From SIG607 sp045605385 (lineage in GTDB: Bacteria; Bacillota; Clostridia; Oscillospirales; Acutalibacteraceae), in NCBI GenBank assembly GCA_045605385.1, contig JAZUPW010000002.1, positions 1 through 64,000 on the forward strand: a stretch of DNA of 64,000 nt. Reading direction: 5' to 3'. The position numbers were made by a program, and so were the translations under genes. Numbering within the stretch: position 1 is the first letter of the stretch; every line of letters starts with the position of its first letter. Shown in pieces: positions 9,154 through 17,490 of the stretch. The notes under the pieces are model-generated. The model was given only the letters and a program-made list of their open reading frames with translations, was not told the DNA's origin and made no database searches.

Positions 9154-10017
9154 TTAACCCTTCTTTACAAGTGTTCCTGCGCCTTCATCGGTAAGTAATT
9201 CCATAAGAATTGAATGAGGAACTTTACCGTTCATTATAAATACGTTTTTAACACCCTTGTTAACTGCTTCTATACAACAGTCTACCTTTGGTATCATACC
9301 GCCCGAAACAACACCTTCTTCGTAAAGTTTTTTAGCGTCAGCAGTAGTTATTTCGCTTATCAGCGTGGAAGCATCGTCTTTATCGCGCAGTATTCCGTCT
9401 ATATCGGTCATCATTATTAAACTTTCGGCATTTAATGCGCCTGCTATGTATGCCGCCGCTGTATCGCCGTTTATATTATATGTATTACCGTCTTTATCAC
9501 AGCCTACGGTTGAAATAACAGGGATATAGCCGTTATCAAGCAAATCGGTAACGGGTTCAATATTTATATTTACTATTTCACCAACGAAACCTAATTTTTC
9601 GTTCTTTATTTTTGCTTCTATAAGTCTGCCGTCCATACCTGAAAGCCCAATTGCCTTACCGCCGTTCATTTCAAGCATATTTACAAGGGTTTTGTTAACC
9701 TTGCCCGCAAGTACCATCTGAACAATATCTACGGTTTCCTTATCGGTAACTCTGAGTCCGTCAACAAACTCGGCTTTTTTGCCTAATTTATTCATAAGTT
9801 CGTTTATTTCGGGGCCTCCGCCGTGAACAAGCACTATTTTTACGCCTATAAGCCACAAAAGAACAATATCTTCCATAACCTGTTCTTTAAGTTGTTCGTT
9901 TATCATACCGTTGCCGCCGTATTTTACAACAACAACCTTACCGTTATACCTTTTTATATAGGGGAGCGCCTGTGTAAGCACTTCCGCGCGTTGCGCATTT
10001 GAAAACATATTATCCAT
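9154..10017 (-). CDS. argB: Acetylglutamate kinase
   Basis: The protein (287 residues) phosphorylates N-acetylglutamate, the second step of arginine synthesis. It carries the amino-acid kinase motifs VVKYGGNGM near residue 29, LVHGGGPEIN near 63, and YNINGDTAAAYIAGAL near 184. KMIPK-like GGMIPKVDCCIEAV lies near 246. The gene lies between argJ (12 bp upstream) and argD (1 bp downstream). In the cyclic pathway implied by ArgJ this kinase is usually the arginine-feedback point, but the N-terminal helix diagnostic of arginine-sensitive enzymes cannot be judged securely by eye. Confidence 0.95.
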   Translation of the reverse strand: MDNMFSNAQRAEVLTQALPYIKRYNGKVVVVKYGGNGMINEQLKEQVMEDIVLLWLIGVKIVLVHGGGPEINELMNKLGKKAEFVDGLRVTDKETVDIVQMVLAGKVNKTLVNMLEMNGGKAIGLSGMDGRLIEAKIKNEKLGFVGEIVNINIEPVTDLLDNGYIPVISTVGCDKDGNTYNINGDTAAAYIAGALNAESLIMMTDIDGILRDKDDASTLISEITTADAKKLYEEGVVSGGMIPKVDCCIEAVNKGVKNVFIMNGKVPHSILMELLTDEGAGTLVKKG

Positions 10018-10029
10018 AATTTCTTCCTT

Positions 10030-11244
10030 TTAAGTTCTGTAATCACCGTTTATTTTAACGTATTCATAAGTTAAATCGCAACCGTATGCCGTAGCGCTAC
10101 AGTTACCGCTGTTTAAAGATATAAGAATTTCTATTTCTTTTTCAAGAAGAATTTCTTTTGCCTTTTCTTCAGAAAAATCAACGCCTGCGCCGTCTTTGCA
10201 AACAAGAATTTCACCTTTATTTGATTTAAAGGAAACGTCTATTTTTTCAACGTCTACCGTTGCGCCGCTGTAACCTATAGCGCAAAGGACTCTGCCCCAG
10301 TTTGCATCGGCGCCGAACATAGCCGCCTTTAAAAGTGAAGAACAAATAACGCTTTTTGCAACGGTTTTTGCAGTTTCGTTATCAAGCGCGCCGTTTACTT
10401 TACATTCAAGAAGTTTTGTTGCGCCTTCACCGTCACCCGCAATCATTCTGCAAAGGTGAACGTTTACCGTGTTAAGCGCTTTCATAAAGGTATTGAAATC
10501 TTCGCTTTCGCTGTTAATTATTTCGTTTTCTGCTTTGCCGTTTGCAAGAACGGTTACCATATCGTTAGTGGAAGTATCGCCGTCTACGCTTATCATATTG
10601 AATGTGTTTGCAATATCGCCGCGAAGCGCTTTACTTAACATTTCGGCAGAAATATTAACGTCGGTTGTGATAAACACAAGCATTGTTGCCATATTGGGAT
10701 GTATCATTCCGCTTCCCTTGGCAATACCGCCTATTCTGCATTTCTTTTCGCCAATATAAAACTCAACGGCTATTTCCTTTTTAACGGTATCGGTGGTCAT
10801 AATACCAAGCGCCGCTTCTTCGCCGCCGTTTTCCGATAAATTTTCAACAAGGGCGGGTATACCGTTCCTTATTGGCGTAATATCAAGAGGTTGTCCTATA
10901 ACACCCGTTGATGCTACCACAATGTCGTTTGCATTAATATTAAGGGCATTTGCAACCAGACTGCTCATTTCTTCGGCAATTTCTATGCCGTTGGCATTAC
11001 AGGTATTTGCATTTCCGCTGTTGCAGATAATTGCCTGAGCAACACCGTTTTCTATATGTTTTTTTGTAACTGTAAGTGGCGCGCCTTTTACAAGATTTGT
11101 TGTATATACCGCCGCCGCAGTACAAGGGACATCGCTTACTATAAGCGATAAATCATTCTTTGTTCTGTTTTTTCTTATTCCGCAGTGAACACCGCTTGCC
11201 TTAAAACCTTTTGCGGCACAAACGCCGCCATTTATAATATTCAT
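10030..11244 (-). CDS. argJ: Glutamate N-acetyltransferase / N-acetylglutamate synthase
   Basis: This protein of 404 residues recycles the acetyl group from N-acetylornithine to glutamate and may also make N-acetylglutamate from acetyl-CoA. ArgJ proenzymes cleave themselves before a conserved threonine; here the site is KGSGMIHPNMATMLVF near residues 175-190, with cleavage expected between A and T. SGNANTCNA near residue 75 forms the oxyanion region. The gene lies 12 bp after argC and 12 bp before argB. Its presence means the cyclic acetyl pathway, so no separate argA/argE is required. Whether it is mono- or bifunctional cannot be read from sequence alone. Confidence 0.95.
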   Translation of the reverse strand: MNIINGGVCAAKGFKASGVHCGIRKNRTKNDLSLIVSDVPCTAAAVYTTNLVKGAPLTVTKKHIENGVAQAIICNSGNANTCNANGIEIAEEMSSLVANALNINANDIVVASTGVIGQPLDITPIRNGIPALVENLSENGGEEAALGIMTTDTVKKEIAVEFYIGEKKCRIGGIAKGSGMIHPNMATMLVFITTDVNISAEMLSKALRGDIANTFNMISVDGDTSTNDMVTVLANGKAENEIINSESEDFNTFMKALNTVNVHLCRMIAGDGEGATKLLECKVNGALDNETAKTVAKSVICSSLLKAAMFGADANWGRVLCAIGYSGATVDVEKIDVSFKSNKGEILVCKDGAGVDFSEEKAKEILLEKEIEILISLNSGNCSATAYGCDLTYEYVKINGDYRT

Positions 11245-11256
11245 TTTTCTACCTCT

Positions 11257-12180
11257 TTATATTTCTAATCCCGTTTTTTCATCGACGCCCAGCAGTATAT
11301 TCATATTCTGTATTGCGGCACCCGAAGCGCCTTTGCCTAAGTTATCGAATCGGCTTACAAGAAGAATACGCTCATCGTTTCCGAAAACGGCTATTTGTAA
11401 ATTATCTTTACCGCTTAAAGCGTTTGCCGAAAGAAAACCGTTTTCATCGGCATTTTCACAAAACTGAACAAGTCCCGTTTTATAGTAATCTTTATAAACA
11501 GACTTTATTTTATCAATTCCACCAATTACGTCTTGCTTGTTAAGACCTATTGTTACCTGCATTCCCGAATAAAACGGAGCAACAACAGGGCAAAACACAG
11601 GTTCATATAAAAGTCCGCAAACTTTAGACATTTCGGGAAGATGTTTATGTGTTTGCGAAAGACCGTACATACGGGGCGCGTTATACAAAACGTCACGGTT
11701 TTCGTCTTCATATTCAGCTATCATTTTTTTACCGCCGCCCGAATAACCCGTTAAAGAAAAGCAGGAAAGTTTTATGCTTTTTTCTATTATTCCGTTCTCG
11801 CTAAGCGGCGCAATAAGCGAAATAAAGCCTGTTGCATGGCAGCCAGGGTTTGCTATACGCTTTGAATTCTTTATTTTTTCATACTGACCGTTTAGTTCGG
11901 GAAAACCGTATGCCCAATCTTCAAGAGTTCGGTGGGCAGTTGACGTATCAATAACTGCGGTAGTGCTGTTTTCAATAAAAGATACCGCTTCTTTTGCCGC
12001 CGCATCGGGCAAACACAAAAAAGCAATATCGGCGCTGTTTAACGCTTGTTTTCGCGCCGCGTTATCTTTTCTGAATTCTTCACTTAAAGTTATAAGTTCT
12101 ATATCGTTTCTGTTTTTAAGTCTTTCGTGAATACGAAGCCCCGTTGTTCCTGCGCTTCCGTCTATAAATACTTTTGCCAT
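11257..12180 (-). CDS. argC: N-acetyl-gamma-glutamyl-phosphate reductase, short (type 2) form
   Basis: The enzyme (307 residues) reduces N-acetylglutamyl phosphate to the semialdehyde with NADPH. The Rossmann motif is GSAGTTGLRIHERL near residue 8, and the catalytic cysteine is in RIANPGCHATGF near residue 117. The length, about 40 residues below the common 345, and the AFLCLPDAAAKEAV segment match the type-2 ArgC group. It is first in argC-J-B-D-F, 20-40 bp downstream of a sigma-A promoter and an ARG-box-like site, so arginine repression by an ArgR/AhrC protein encoded elsewhere is likely. Confidence 0.95.
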   Translation of the reverse strand: MAKVFIDGSAGTTGLRIHERLKNRNDIELITLSEEFRKDNAARKQALNSADIAFLCLPDAAAKEAVSFIENSTTAVIDTSTAHRTLEDWAYGFPELNGQYEKIKNSKRIANPGCHATGFISLIAPLSENGIIEKSIKLSCFSLTGYSGGGKKMIAEYEDENRDVLYNAPRMYGLSQTHKHLPEMSKVCGLLYEPVFCPVVAPFYSGMQVTIGLNKQDVIGGIDKIKSVYKDYYKTGLVQFCENADENGFLSANALSGKDNLQIAVFGNDERILLVSRFDNLGKGASGAAIQNMNILLGVDEKTGLEI

Positions 12181-12200
12181 TTTTAAAAAATACTTCCCTA

Positions 12201-12220
12201 TTTTGAATTTTTATGCATTT
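12201..12220 (-). promoter_or_regulatory. ARG-box-like operator in front of argC
   Basis: The site TTTGAATTTTTATGCATTT matches the ArgR/AhrC consensus TGAAT-N4-ATTCA at nine of ten half-site bases (ATGCA for ATTCA). It begins 2 bp beyond the -10 hexamer, covering the expected transcription start. The ArgR gene is not in the window, so the role is inferred. Confidence 0.45.
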
Positions 12221-12221
12221 T

Positions 12222-12250
12222 ATTATAATAAAAAAACACCCTATTGTCAA
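12222..12250 (-). promoter_or_regulatory. Sigma-A promoter of the arginine operon
   Basis: On the minus strand TTGACA (12245-12250) and TATAAT (12222-12227) are both perfect and 17 bp apart. The -35 element lies inside the loop of the preceding terminator. Confidence 0.85.
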
Positions 12251-12269
12251 GTAAAATAGGGTGTTTTTT
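12231..12269 (-). terminator. Terminator of the flavin reductase gene, overlapping the arg promoter
   Basis: Minus-strand AAAAAACACCCTATT pairs with AATAGGGTGTTTTTT across a loop that contains TTGACA. The gene upstream ends at 12326. Confidence 0.8.
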
Positions 12270-12325
12270 AAAATTTTTATTCATAATTGTTGCATATTAG
12301 TGCATATTATTCATTTTTTTGGTAA

Positions 12326-12841
12326 TTATGCATTCTCTTTTACATAAATACGCTCAATACTTCCTATAACAAGGTTGTGGAAGTCGTTTTCTTTATAGCA
12401 GTTTTCAACAACGGCGCTGTCAACAAAACCCGCTTCACTTAAAGGGTGAGAATAAAGTTTTTTGCAAACAATAATTAGTCTGGCTTCGTCAAAATAAGTG
12501 TATTTTTCGTTGCCAAGCGGTGTAAGACCTGCTTTTTCTATTTTATTTACATCTCTGCCCGATGTAAAACCGCAAACCTTGTGTATAGACTTAGCCTTTT
12601 CATCGGTACCCATAAAGCAAAGTGTAAAATATTCTTCACGTTCTATAAAAGACATTGTGTGGCGCTGAGGACGTACCACTGCGGCAACGCATTCTTTTGC
12701 CCACATTTCGCCCATAAAACCCCACGATGCCGTCATAGTATTGCAGTTTTCAGGCGTTCCTGCCGTTATAAGCATTGTTTCTTTTGAAATAAGTTCAAAT
12801 ATATTTTCTTTGAAATCTTTTATACAAATATTTCTAAGCAC
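12326..12841 (-). CDS. Flavin reductase-like FMN-binding split-barrel protein
   Basis: This protein of 171 residues resembles the flavin reductase-like domain: LITAGTPENCNTMTASWGFMG near residues 24-44 forms the FMN-phosphate loop, AVVRPQRHTMSFIE lies near 54, FTLCFMGTD near 72, and TSGRDVNKIEKAGL near 93. Such proteins bind FMN and reduce flavins or act as small oxidoreductases; the physiological partner is unknown. The start codon is GTG at 12839-12841, chosen because AGGAG lies 8 nt upstream and no in-frame ATG fits. It is a single-gene unit with its own promoter and terminator. Confidence 0.8.
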   Translation of the reverse strand: MLRNICIKDFKENIFELISKETMLITAGTPENCNTMTASWGFMGEMWAKECVAAVVRPQRHTMSFIEREEYFTLCFMGTDEKAKSIHKVCGFTSGRDVNKIEKAGLTPLGNEKYTYFDEARLIIVCKKLYSHPLSEAGFVDSAVVENCYKENDFHNLVIGSIERIYVKENA

Positions 12842-12882
12842 AAAATCATCTCCTAAATGAAATATATAAATAATTTATAAAT

Positions 12883-12911
12883 ATTATACATTATTTAATA
12901 AATCTTTACAA
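12883..12911 (-). promoter_or_regulatory. Sigma-A promoter of the flavin reductase gene
   Basis: Minus-strand TTGTAA and TATAAT are separated by 17 bp, about 40 bp before the GTG start. Confidence 0.6.
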
Positions 12912-12917
12912 GCATAA

Positions 12918-12946
12918 TTGAAATTAAAAAATTTTTATGATAAAAT
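12918..12946 (+). promoter_or_regulatory. Sigma-A promoter of the ABC exporter gene
   Basis: TTGAAA and TAAAAT are separated by 17 bp; a GAGGAG ribosome site and ATG follow at 12974. It stands back to back with the flavin reductase promoter. Confidence 0.6.
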
Positions 12947-12973
12947 AAAATGAATTAAAAGAGGAGTAAAAAT

Positions 12974-14692
12974 ATGTTAAAAAAATTCATTCATTATTAT
13001 AAACCTTATAAACTGCTGTTTTCGCTTGATATGACGGCATCGCTTCTTATTTCAATTATAGGAATGATTTATCCTATAGCCACCAACAAAATGCTTAACG
13101 ATTATATTCCCGAAAAAAATGTTAACGGTATTGTTTTTTTCGGTTTGTTGGTGTTAGGTCTTTATATTATAAGAATGTTTTTAATGTACTTTGTTCAGTA
13201 TTACGGACATTTAATAGGCACAGGCATTCAGGCTCAAATGCGCAGAGATATGTTTAAGCATTTACAAACCTTGCCCTATTCTTATTACGATAAAAACGAA
13301 ACGGGACAAATACTTTCGCGCATTACAAACGATTTGTTTGATATTGCCGAACTTGCTCACCACGGTCCCGAAAACATAATTATAAGTTCGCTTTCAATAA
13401 TTGTTTCCTTTATTTATCTTTGCACGCTTCACGTTGGACTTACACTTATAATATTTGCCTGTGTTCCCGTGTTGCTTGTTGTTTCTTACGTTTTCAGAAG
13501 CCGTATGCGCGATGCTTTTAAAGAAAGAAGAGTTACAACGGCGGGAATAAATGCCGCTACCGAAAGCAGTATTACGGGCATTCGCGTTACAAAAGCCTTT
13601 GCAAACAGTAAAAAAGAATTTGAAAAGTTTGAAAAAAATAATCTGCTTTTTGTTTCTTCCTGTAAAAAGGCGTATAAGGCTATGGGACAATTCCATTCTT
13701 CTTCTAAGTTTATAACCGACGTATTTAACGTTATTATAATAATTGCGGGCGGTTTGTTCCTTTATGCAGGAAAAATAAGTTTTGGCGATTACACCACCTT
13801 TATTGTTTCGGTTAACGTGTTTATAAATCCCGTAACCACGCTTATTGGTTTTATGGAACAGTATCAGAACGGTGTTTCAGGATTTTCTCGTTTTCTTGAA
13901 GTTCTTGAAGAAAAACCCGAAAAAGAAAACGATGGCGCTAAACCCATTGAAAACGTAGAGGGTAATATTAGCTTTAAAAACGTAAGTTTTGCCTATGATG
14001 AAGAAAACAGCGAAGTGCTTGACAATATAAGCCTTGATATTAAAAAAGGTCAGAAATTAGCGCTTGTGGGTCACTCCGGCGGAGGAAAAACAACCCTTTG
14101 CCACCTTATTCCGAACTTCTACCGTGTAGAACAGGGCGAAGTGCTTATTGACGGAATTAACGTTAACGATATTACCTTTGAATCGCTTCGTAAAAATATT
14201 GGCATTGTTCAGCAAGACGTATTTCTGTTCAGCGGAAGTATAAAGGATAACATTCTTTACGGACGCCCCGATGCAAGTGATGAAGAAGTTATAGACGCCG
14301 CAAAAAAAGCAAATATTCACGATTACGTTATGACACTTGAAAACGGTTATGACAGCGAAATAGGCGAACGCGGTGTGCGACTTTCGGGCGGACAGAAACA
14401 GCGCCTTAGTATTGCCCGTGTTTTCCTTAAAAACCCAAAAATACTTATTCTTGACGAAGCAACAAGCGCACTTGATAACACTACCGAAATACTTATTCAA
14501 AAAGCCCTTGACGAACTTTGCAAAGGCAGAACAACCTTGGTTGTTGCGCACCGACTTTCCACCATTAAAAATGCCGATGAAATTGCGGTTATAGACGACG
14601 GCAGGGTATTGGAAAAAGGCACACACGAAGAATTACTTTCAAAAGGCGGAATTTACAAAGACCTTTATTCACTGCAGTTCAGAGAAGAATAA
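12974..14692 (+). CDS. ABC exporter, fused membrane and ATPase domains
   Basis: This protein of 572 residues has an ABC type-I exporter membrane domain of six helices (residues 15-300) and a nucleotide-binding domain (335-572). All ATPase motifs are canonical: Walker A GHSGGGKTT, Q-loop IGIVQQDVFLFSG, signature RLSGGQKQR, Walker B ILILDEATSALD with the catalytic Glu, and switch AHRLST. It therefore should work as a homodimer, unlike the degenerate pair at 44.3-47.8 kb. Substrates of this MsbA/LmrA-like group are lipids, drugs or peptides and cannot be told from sequence. It is a single-gene unit with promoter and terminator. Confidence 0.9.
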   Translation: MLKKFIHYYKPYKLLFSLDMTASLLISIIGMIYPIATNKMLNDYIPEKNVNGIVFFGLLVLGLYIIRMFLMYFVQYYGHLIGTGIQAQMRRDMFKHLQTLPYSYYDKNETGQILSRITNDLFDIAELAHHGPENIIISSLSIIVSFIYLCTLHVGLTLIIFACVPVLLVVSYVFRSRMRDAFKERRVTTAGINAATESSITGIRVTKAFANSKKEFEKFEKNNLLFVSSCKKAYKAMGQFHSSSKFITDVFNVIIIIAGGLFLYAGKISFGDYTTFIVSVNVFINPVTTLIGFMEQYQNGVSGFSRFLEVLEEKPEKENDGAKPIENVEGNISFKNVSFAYDEENSEVLDNISLDIKKGQKLALVGHSGGGKTTLCHLIPNFYRVEQGEVLIDGINVNDITFESLRKNIGIVQQDVFLFSGSIKDNILYGRPDASDEEVIDAAKKANIHDYVMTLENGYDSEIGERGVRLSGGQKQRLSIARVFLKNPKILILDEATSALDNTTEILIQKALDELCKGRTTLVVAHRLSTIKNADEIAVIDDGRVLEKGTHEELLSKGGIYKDLYSLQFREE

Positions 14693-14693
14693 A

Positions 14694-14742
14694 CAAAAAC
14701 AATGGCAGTCTCGCTTAAATGTGAGGCTGCCACTTGTTTTGT
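14694..14742. terminator. Terminator between ABC exporter and cysK
   Basis: TGGCAGTCTC and GAGGCTGCCA pair (one G-T pair), flanked by AAAACAA and TTGTTTTG. The convergent genes on either side can share it. Confidence 0.75.
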
Positions 14743-14776
14743 TCATATTTCAACTGTTTTGATTAGATATATAATG

Positions 14777-15706
14777 TTATTCAAACATAGCGGTAGATAA
14801 ATAGCGGTCGCCTGTGTCGGGCAGAATGACTGCTATTTTTTTGTTTTTATTTTCGTTTTGTCCGGCAAGTTCTATTGCCGCAAACAAAGCCGCGCCCGAA
14901 GAAATGCCGGTAAAAATGCCTTCTTTAGCGCCAAGTAGTCTTGCGGCAAAATAAGCGTCTTTTTCTTCAACCTTTATTATTTGGTCTATAACGCCTGTAT
15001 CTAACACTTCGGGAATAAAACCCGCTCCTATGCCCTGAAGACCGTGAGGTCCTGCAGCCTCGCCAGATAATACAGCGCTGTTTTTGGGTTCTACGGCAAC
15101 AATTTTTATATCTTTGTTTTGCTCTTTTAAATACTTACCGGCACCCGTTATGGTTCCGCCCGTTCCAACGCCTGCAACAAGTATATCCACTTCGCCGTTC
15201 AGATCATTATAAATTTCGGGGCCTGTTGTATTATAATGCGCCTTGGCATTTGATTTGTTTACAAACTGCCCCATTATTATTGCGCCCTTTATTTCGCGTT
15301 TTAAGGCTTCCGCTTTTTCTATGGCGCCTTTCATACCCTTTTTGCCGTCGGTAAGCACTAATTCTGCGCCGTAGGCTTTCATAAGGGTGCGTCTTTCAAC
15401 CGACATAGTGTCGGGCATAACTATAATTACTCTGTACCCGCGTGAGGTTGATACAGCGGCAAGGCCAATGCCCGTATTACCGCTTGTGGCTTCAATTATT
15501 GTACCTCCCGCCTTTAATTCTCCGCTTTGTTCGGCATCAATTATCATTTGTTTTGCGGCGCGGTCTTTAATACTGCCCGCAGGGTTGAAGTATTCAAGTT
15601 TTAAATAAAGGTTTGCGCAAAGGTTAAGTTCTTGTTCTAAGCAAACGGGCTCAAACAATGGAGTATTGCCAACAAGTTCTTCAACACTTTTATAAATTTT
15701 CAGCAT
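14777..15706 (-). CDS. cysK: Cysteine synthase A (O-acetylserine sulfhydrylase)
   Basis: This PLP enzyme of 309 residues makes cysteine from O-acetylserine and sulfide. The PLP lysine is in NPAGSIKDRAA near residue 44, the substrate loop is EATSGNTGIGL near residue 72, and the phosphate-binding GVGTGGTITGAGKYL is near 180. The SGEAAGPHGLQGIGAGF segment is typical of CysK rather than CysM. ATG 15704-15706 is chosen over the upstream GTG because AAGAGGTG precedes it by 6 nt. It follows pyrB by 56 bp on the same strand; a separate promoter is possible but not clear. Confidence 0.93.
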   Translation of the reverse strand: MLKIYKSVEELVGNTPLFEPVCLEQELNLCANLYLKLEYFNPAGSIKDRAAKQMIIDAEQSGELKAGGTIIEATSGNTGIGLAAVSTSRGYRVIIVMPDTMSVERRTLMKAYGAELVLTDGKKGMKGAIEKAEALKREIKGAIIMGQFVNKSNAKAHYNTTGPEIYNDLNGEVDILVAGVGTGGTITGAGKYLKEQNKDIKIVAVEPKNSAVLSGEAAGPHGLQGIGAGFIPEVLDTGVIDQIIKVEEKDAYFAARLLGAKEGIFTGISSGAALFAAIELAGQNENKNKKIAVILPDTGDRYLSTAMFE

Positions 15707-15762
15707 AAAAAACACCTCTTATTTGACCCATTTATTGTTATACTATTTAACTTTAATATACA

Positions 15763-16827
15763 TTAAAGTTCTGCTTCACAGTAAGCGCAACGGCATTTTC
15801 CGTTTTCATCAACAAGAATTCTTTGTTCAAGTTCCTGTTCAATGCTCATTATACAACCGTTTGAGGTGCATTTATGAGTTTTGCTTACCTCGCCTTCGGG
15901 TGTAAAGTTGTTTTTCTTATCGCTTAACAGTTTTAAAATAAGCGCCATTCTTATATATTTACCGTAAAGCGCCTGTTTGAAGTAACAAGCGCGGGGGTCG
16001 GCATCTACGTCTACGCTTATTTCGTTTACTCTGGGCAGAGGATGTAAAATACAAAGGTCTTGTTTTGCTTTCTTAAGTTTTTCAGCATTAAGAATATAAA
16101 AACCTTCAAGACGTTTATATTCTTCTTCACTGTCAAAACGTTCACGCTGTATTCGTGTCATATAAAGTATATCAAGTTCGCTTATTGCTTCATCAAGACT
16201 TGTTACCTCGGTATAAGGCACACCTGTTTTTTCCAAATAATCGTTTTTAACGTAATCGGGAAGTCTTAATTCTTCCGGAGAAATAAGCACTATTTTTATA
16301 CCGCTGTATCGCGACATTGCCGAAATAAGCGAATGTACGGTTCTGCCGTAAAGTAAATCTCCGCAAAGACCGATAGTAAGATTGTCTAATCGTCCCTTTT
16401 CACGGTGAATGGTTAAAAGGTCGGTTAAGGTTTGTGTTGGATGAAAATGACCGCCGTCACCCGCATTGATAACGGGAATAGTTGCATTTGCCGCCGCAAC
16501 ACTTGGCGCACCTGCTTTTGGATGGCGGATAGCCATAATATCGGCATAGCAACTTATTATTTTGGCTGTGTCTGCCATACTTTCACCCTTAGCCGCAGAA
16601 GAACTGCTTGCTTCTGAAAAGCCCAAAACGCTTCCGCCGAGTTCTAACATAGCGGCTTCAAAGGAAAGGCGCGTACGTGTTGAGGGTTCAAAAAACAAGG
16701 TAGCAAGTTTTTTGCCCATACAACTTTCGTGGTATTTCCAAGGGTTTTCTATAATATCATCGGCAACAGAAATTAACTTTTCAAGTTCTTCTACCGAAAA
16801 ATCGAGAATATTGATTATACTTCTCAT
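15763..16827 (-). CDS. pyrB: Aspartate carbamoyltransferase with C-terminal PyrI-like zinc domain
   Basis: Residues 1-305 are the ATCase catalytic chain, condensing carbamoyl phosphate with aspartate. It has FEPSTRTRLSFEAAM near residue 46, HFHPTQTLTDL near 128, TRIQRERF near 222 and HPLPRVNEI near 260. The protein then continues for about 45 residues to 354 with CTSNGC near 320-325 and CAYC at 347-350. That C-X4-C...C-X2-C pattern matches the zinc domain of the regulatory chain PyrI, whose N-terminal nucleotide-binding domain is absent. A short fusion like this could stabilise the trimer but should not give ATP/CTP control. It is the last pyr gene, 2 bp after pyrE. Confidence 0.93.
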   Translation of the reverse strand: MRSIINILDFSVEELEKLISVADDIIENPWKYHESCMGKKLATLFFEPSTRTRLSFEAAMLELGGSVLGFSEASSSSAAKGESMADTAKIISCYADIMAIRHPKAGAPSVAAANATIPVINAGDGGHFHPTQTLTDLLTIHREKGRLDNLTIGLCGDLLYGRTVHSLISAMSRYSGIKIVLISPEELRLPDYVKNDYLEKTGVPYTEVTSLDEAISELDILYMTRIQRERFDSEEEYKRLEGFYILNAEKLKKAKQDLCILHPLPRVNEISVDVDADPRACYFKQALYGKYIRMALILKLLSDKKNNFTPEGEVSKTHKCTSNGCIMSIEQELEQRILVDENGKCRCAYCEAEL

Positions 16828-16829
16828 TA

Positions 16830-17462
16830 TTATGCACCGATCCAGCTTTCATCTGAAGGATTATTACGGAAAGCAATAAGACGTTTTATATCTTCAGTTG
16901 CAATATAACCCTCATCGGCAGCAACCTGAGCAATTGTATCAAAATCGGTTAAAGAATAGTTAATAACATTTGCTTCTTTTAAACGGTCAAGACCTTTTTG
17001 CATACCATAAGTAAAGATGCTTACAACGCCTAAAACTTCGGCGTCTGCTTCACGAAGTACGTTTACAACTTCAATAACGCTGCCGCCTGTAGAAATAAGG
17101 TCTTCCACAACAACAACCTTCTGACCTTTTTCAAGTTTGCCTTCTATCTGGTTTTGTCTGCCGTGGTCTTTATTGCCCGAACGAACGTAACCCATTGGCA
17201 TATCAAGAAGATGCGCTGTAATAGCGGCATGAGCAATACCCGCTGTAGAAGTACCCATAAGAACTTCGGCATCGGCAAAATGCTCTTTAATAAGCTTAGC
17301 AAGACCGTTTTCAACATCGTTTCTTACCTTAGGCGCGGTAAGGGTTAAACGGTTATCGCAATAAACAGGGCTTTTAATTCCGCTTGCCCAGGTAAAAGGT
17401 TCTTCGGGGCGGAAAAATACAGCCTTTATAGAAAGTAAATCGGTTGCAATAAGTTTTTTCAT
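16830..17462 (-). CDS. pyrE: Orotate phosphoribosyltransferase
   Basis: The enzyme (210 residues) joins orotate to PRPP, forming OMP. The PRPP motif is VVVVEDLISTGGSV near residue 117, the lysine-rich catalytic loop is YVRSGNKDHGRQNQIEG near 93, and the N-terminus contains EPFTWASGIKSPVYCDNR, where substrate is bound. It lies between the DUF4349 lipoprotein gene (28 bp upstream) and pyrB (2 bp downstream) in the pyrimidine operon. Length and motifs are standard for bacterial PyrE. Confidence 0.95.
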   Translation of the reverse strand: MKKLIATDLLSIKAVFFRPEEPFTWASGIKSPVYCDNRLTLTAPKVRNDVENGLAKLIKEHFADAEVLMGTSTAGIAHAAITAHLLDMPMGYVRSGNKDHGRQNQIEGKLEKGQKVVVVEDLISTGGSVIEVVNVLREADAEVLGVVSIFTYGMQKGLDRLKEANVINYSLTDFDTIAQVAADEGYIATEDIKRLIAFRNNPSDESWIGA

Positions 17463-17490
17463 TTTTGTTTCTCCTTGTATGTTAAGATTT

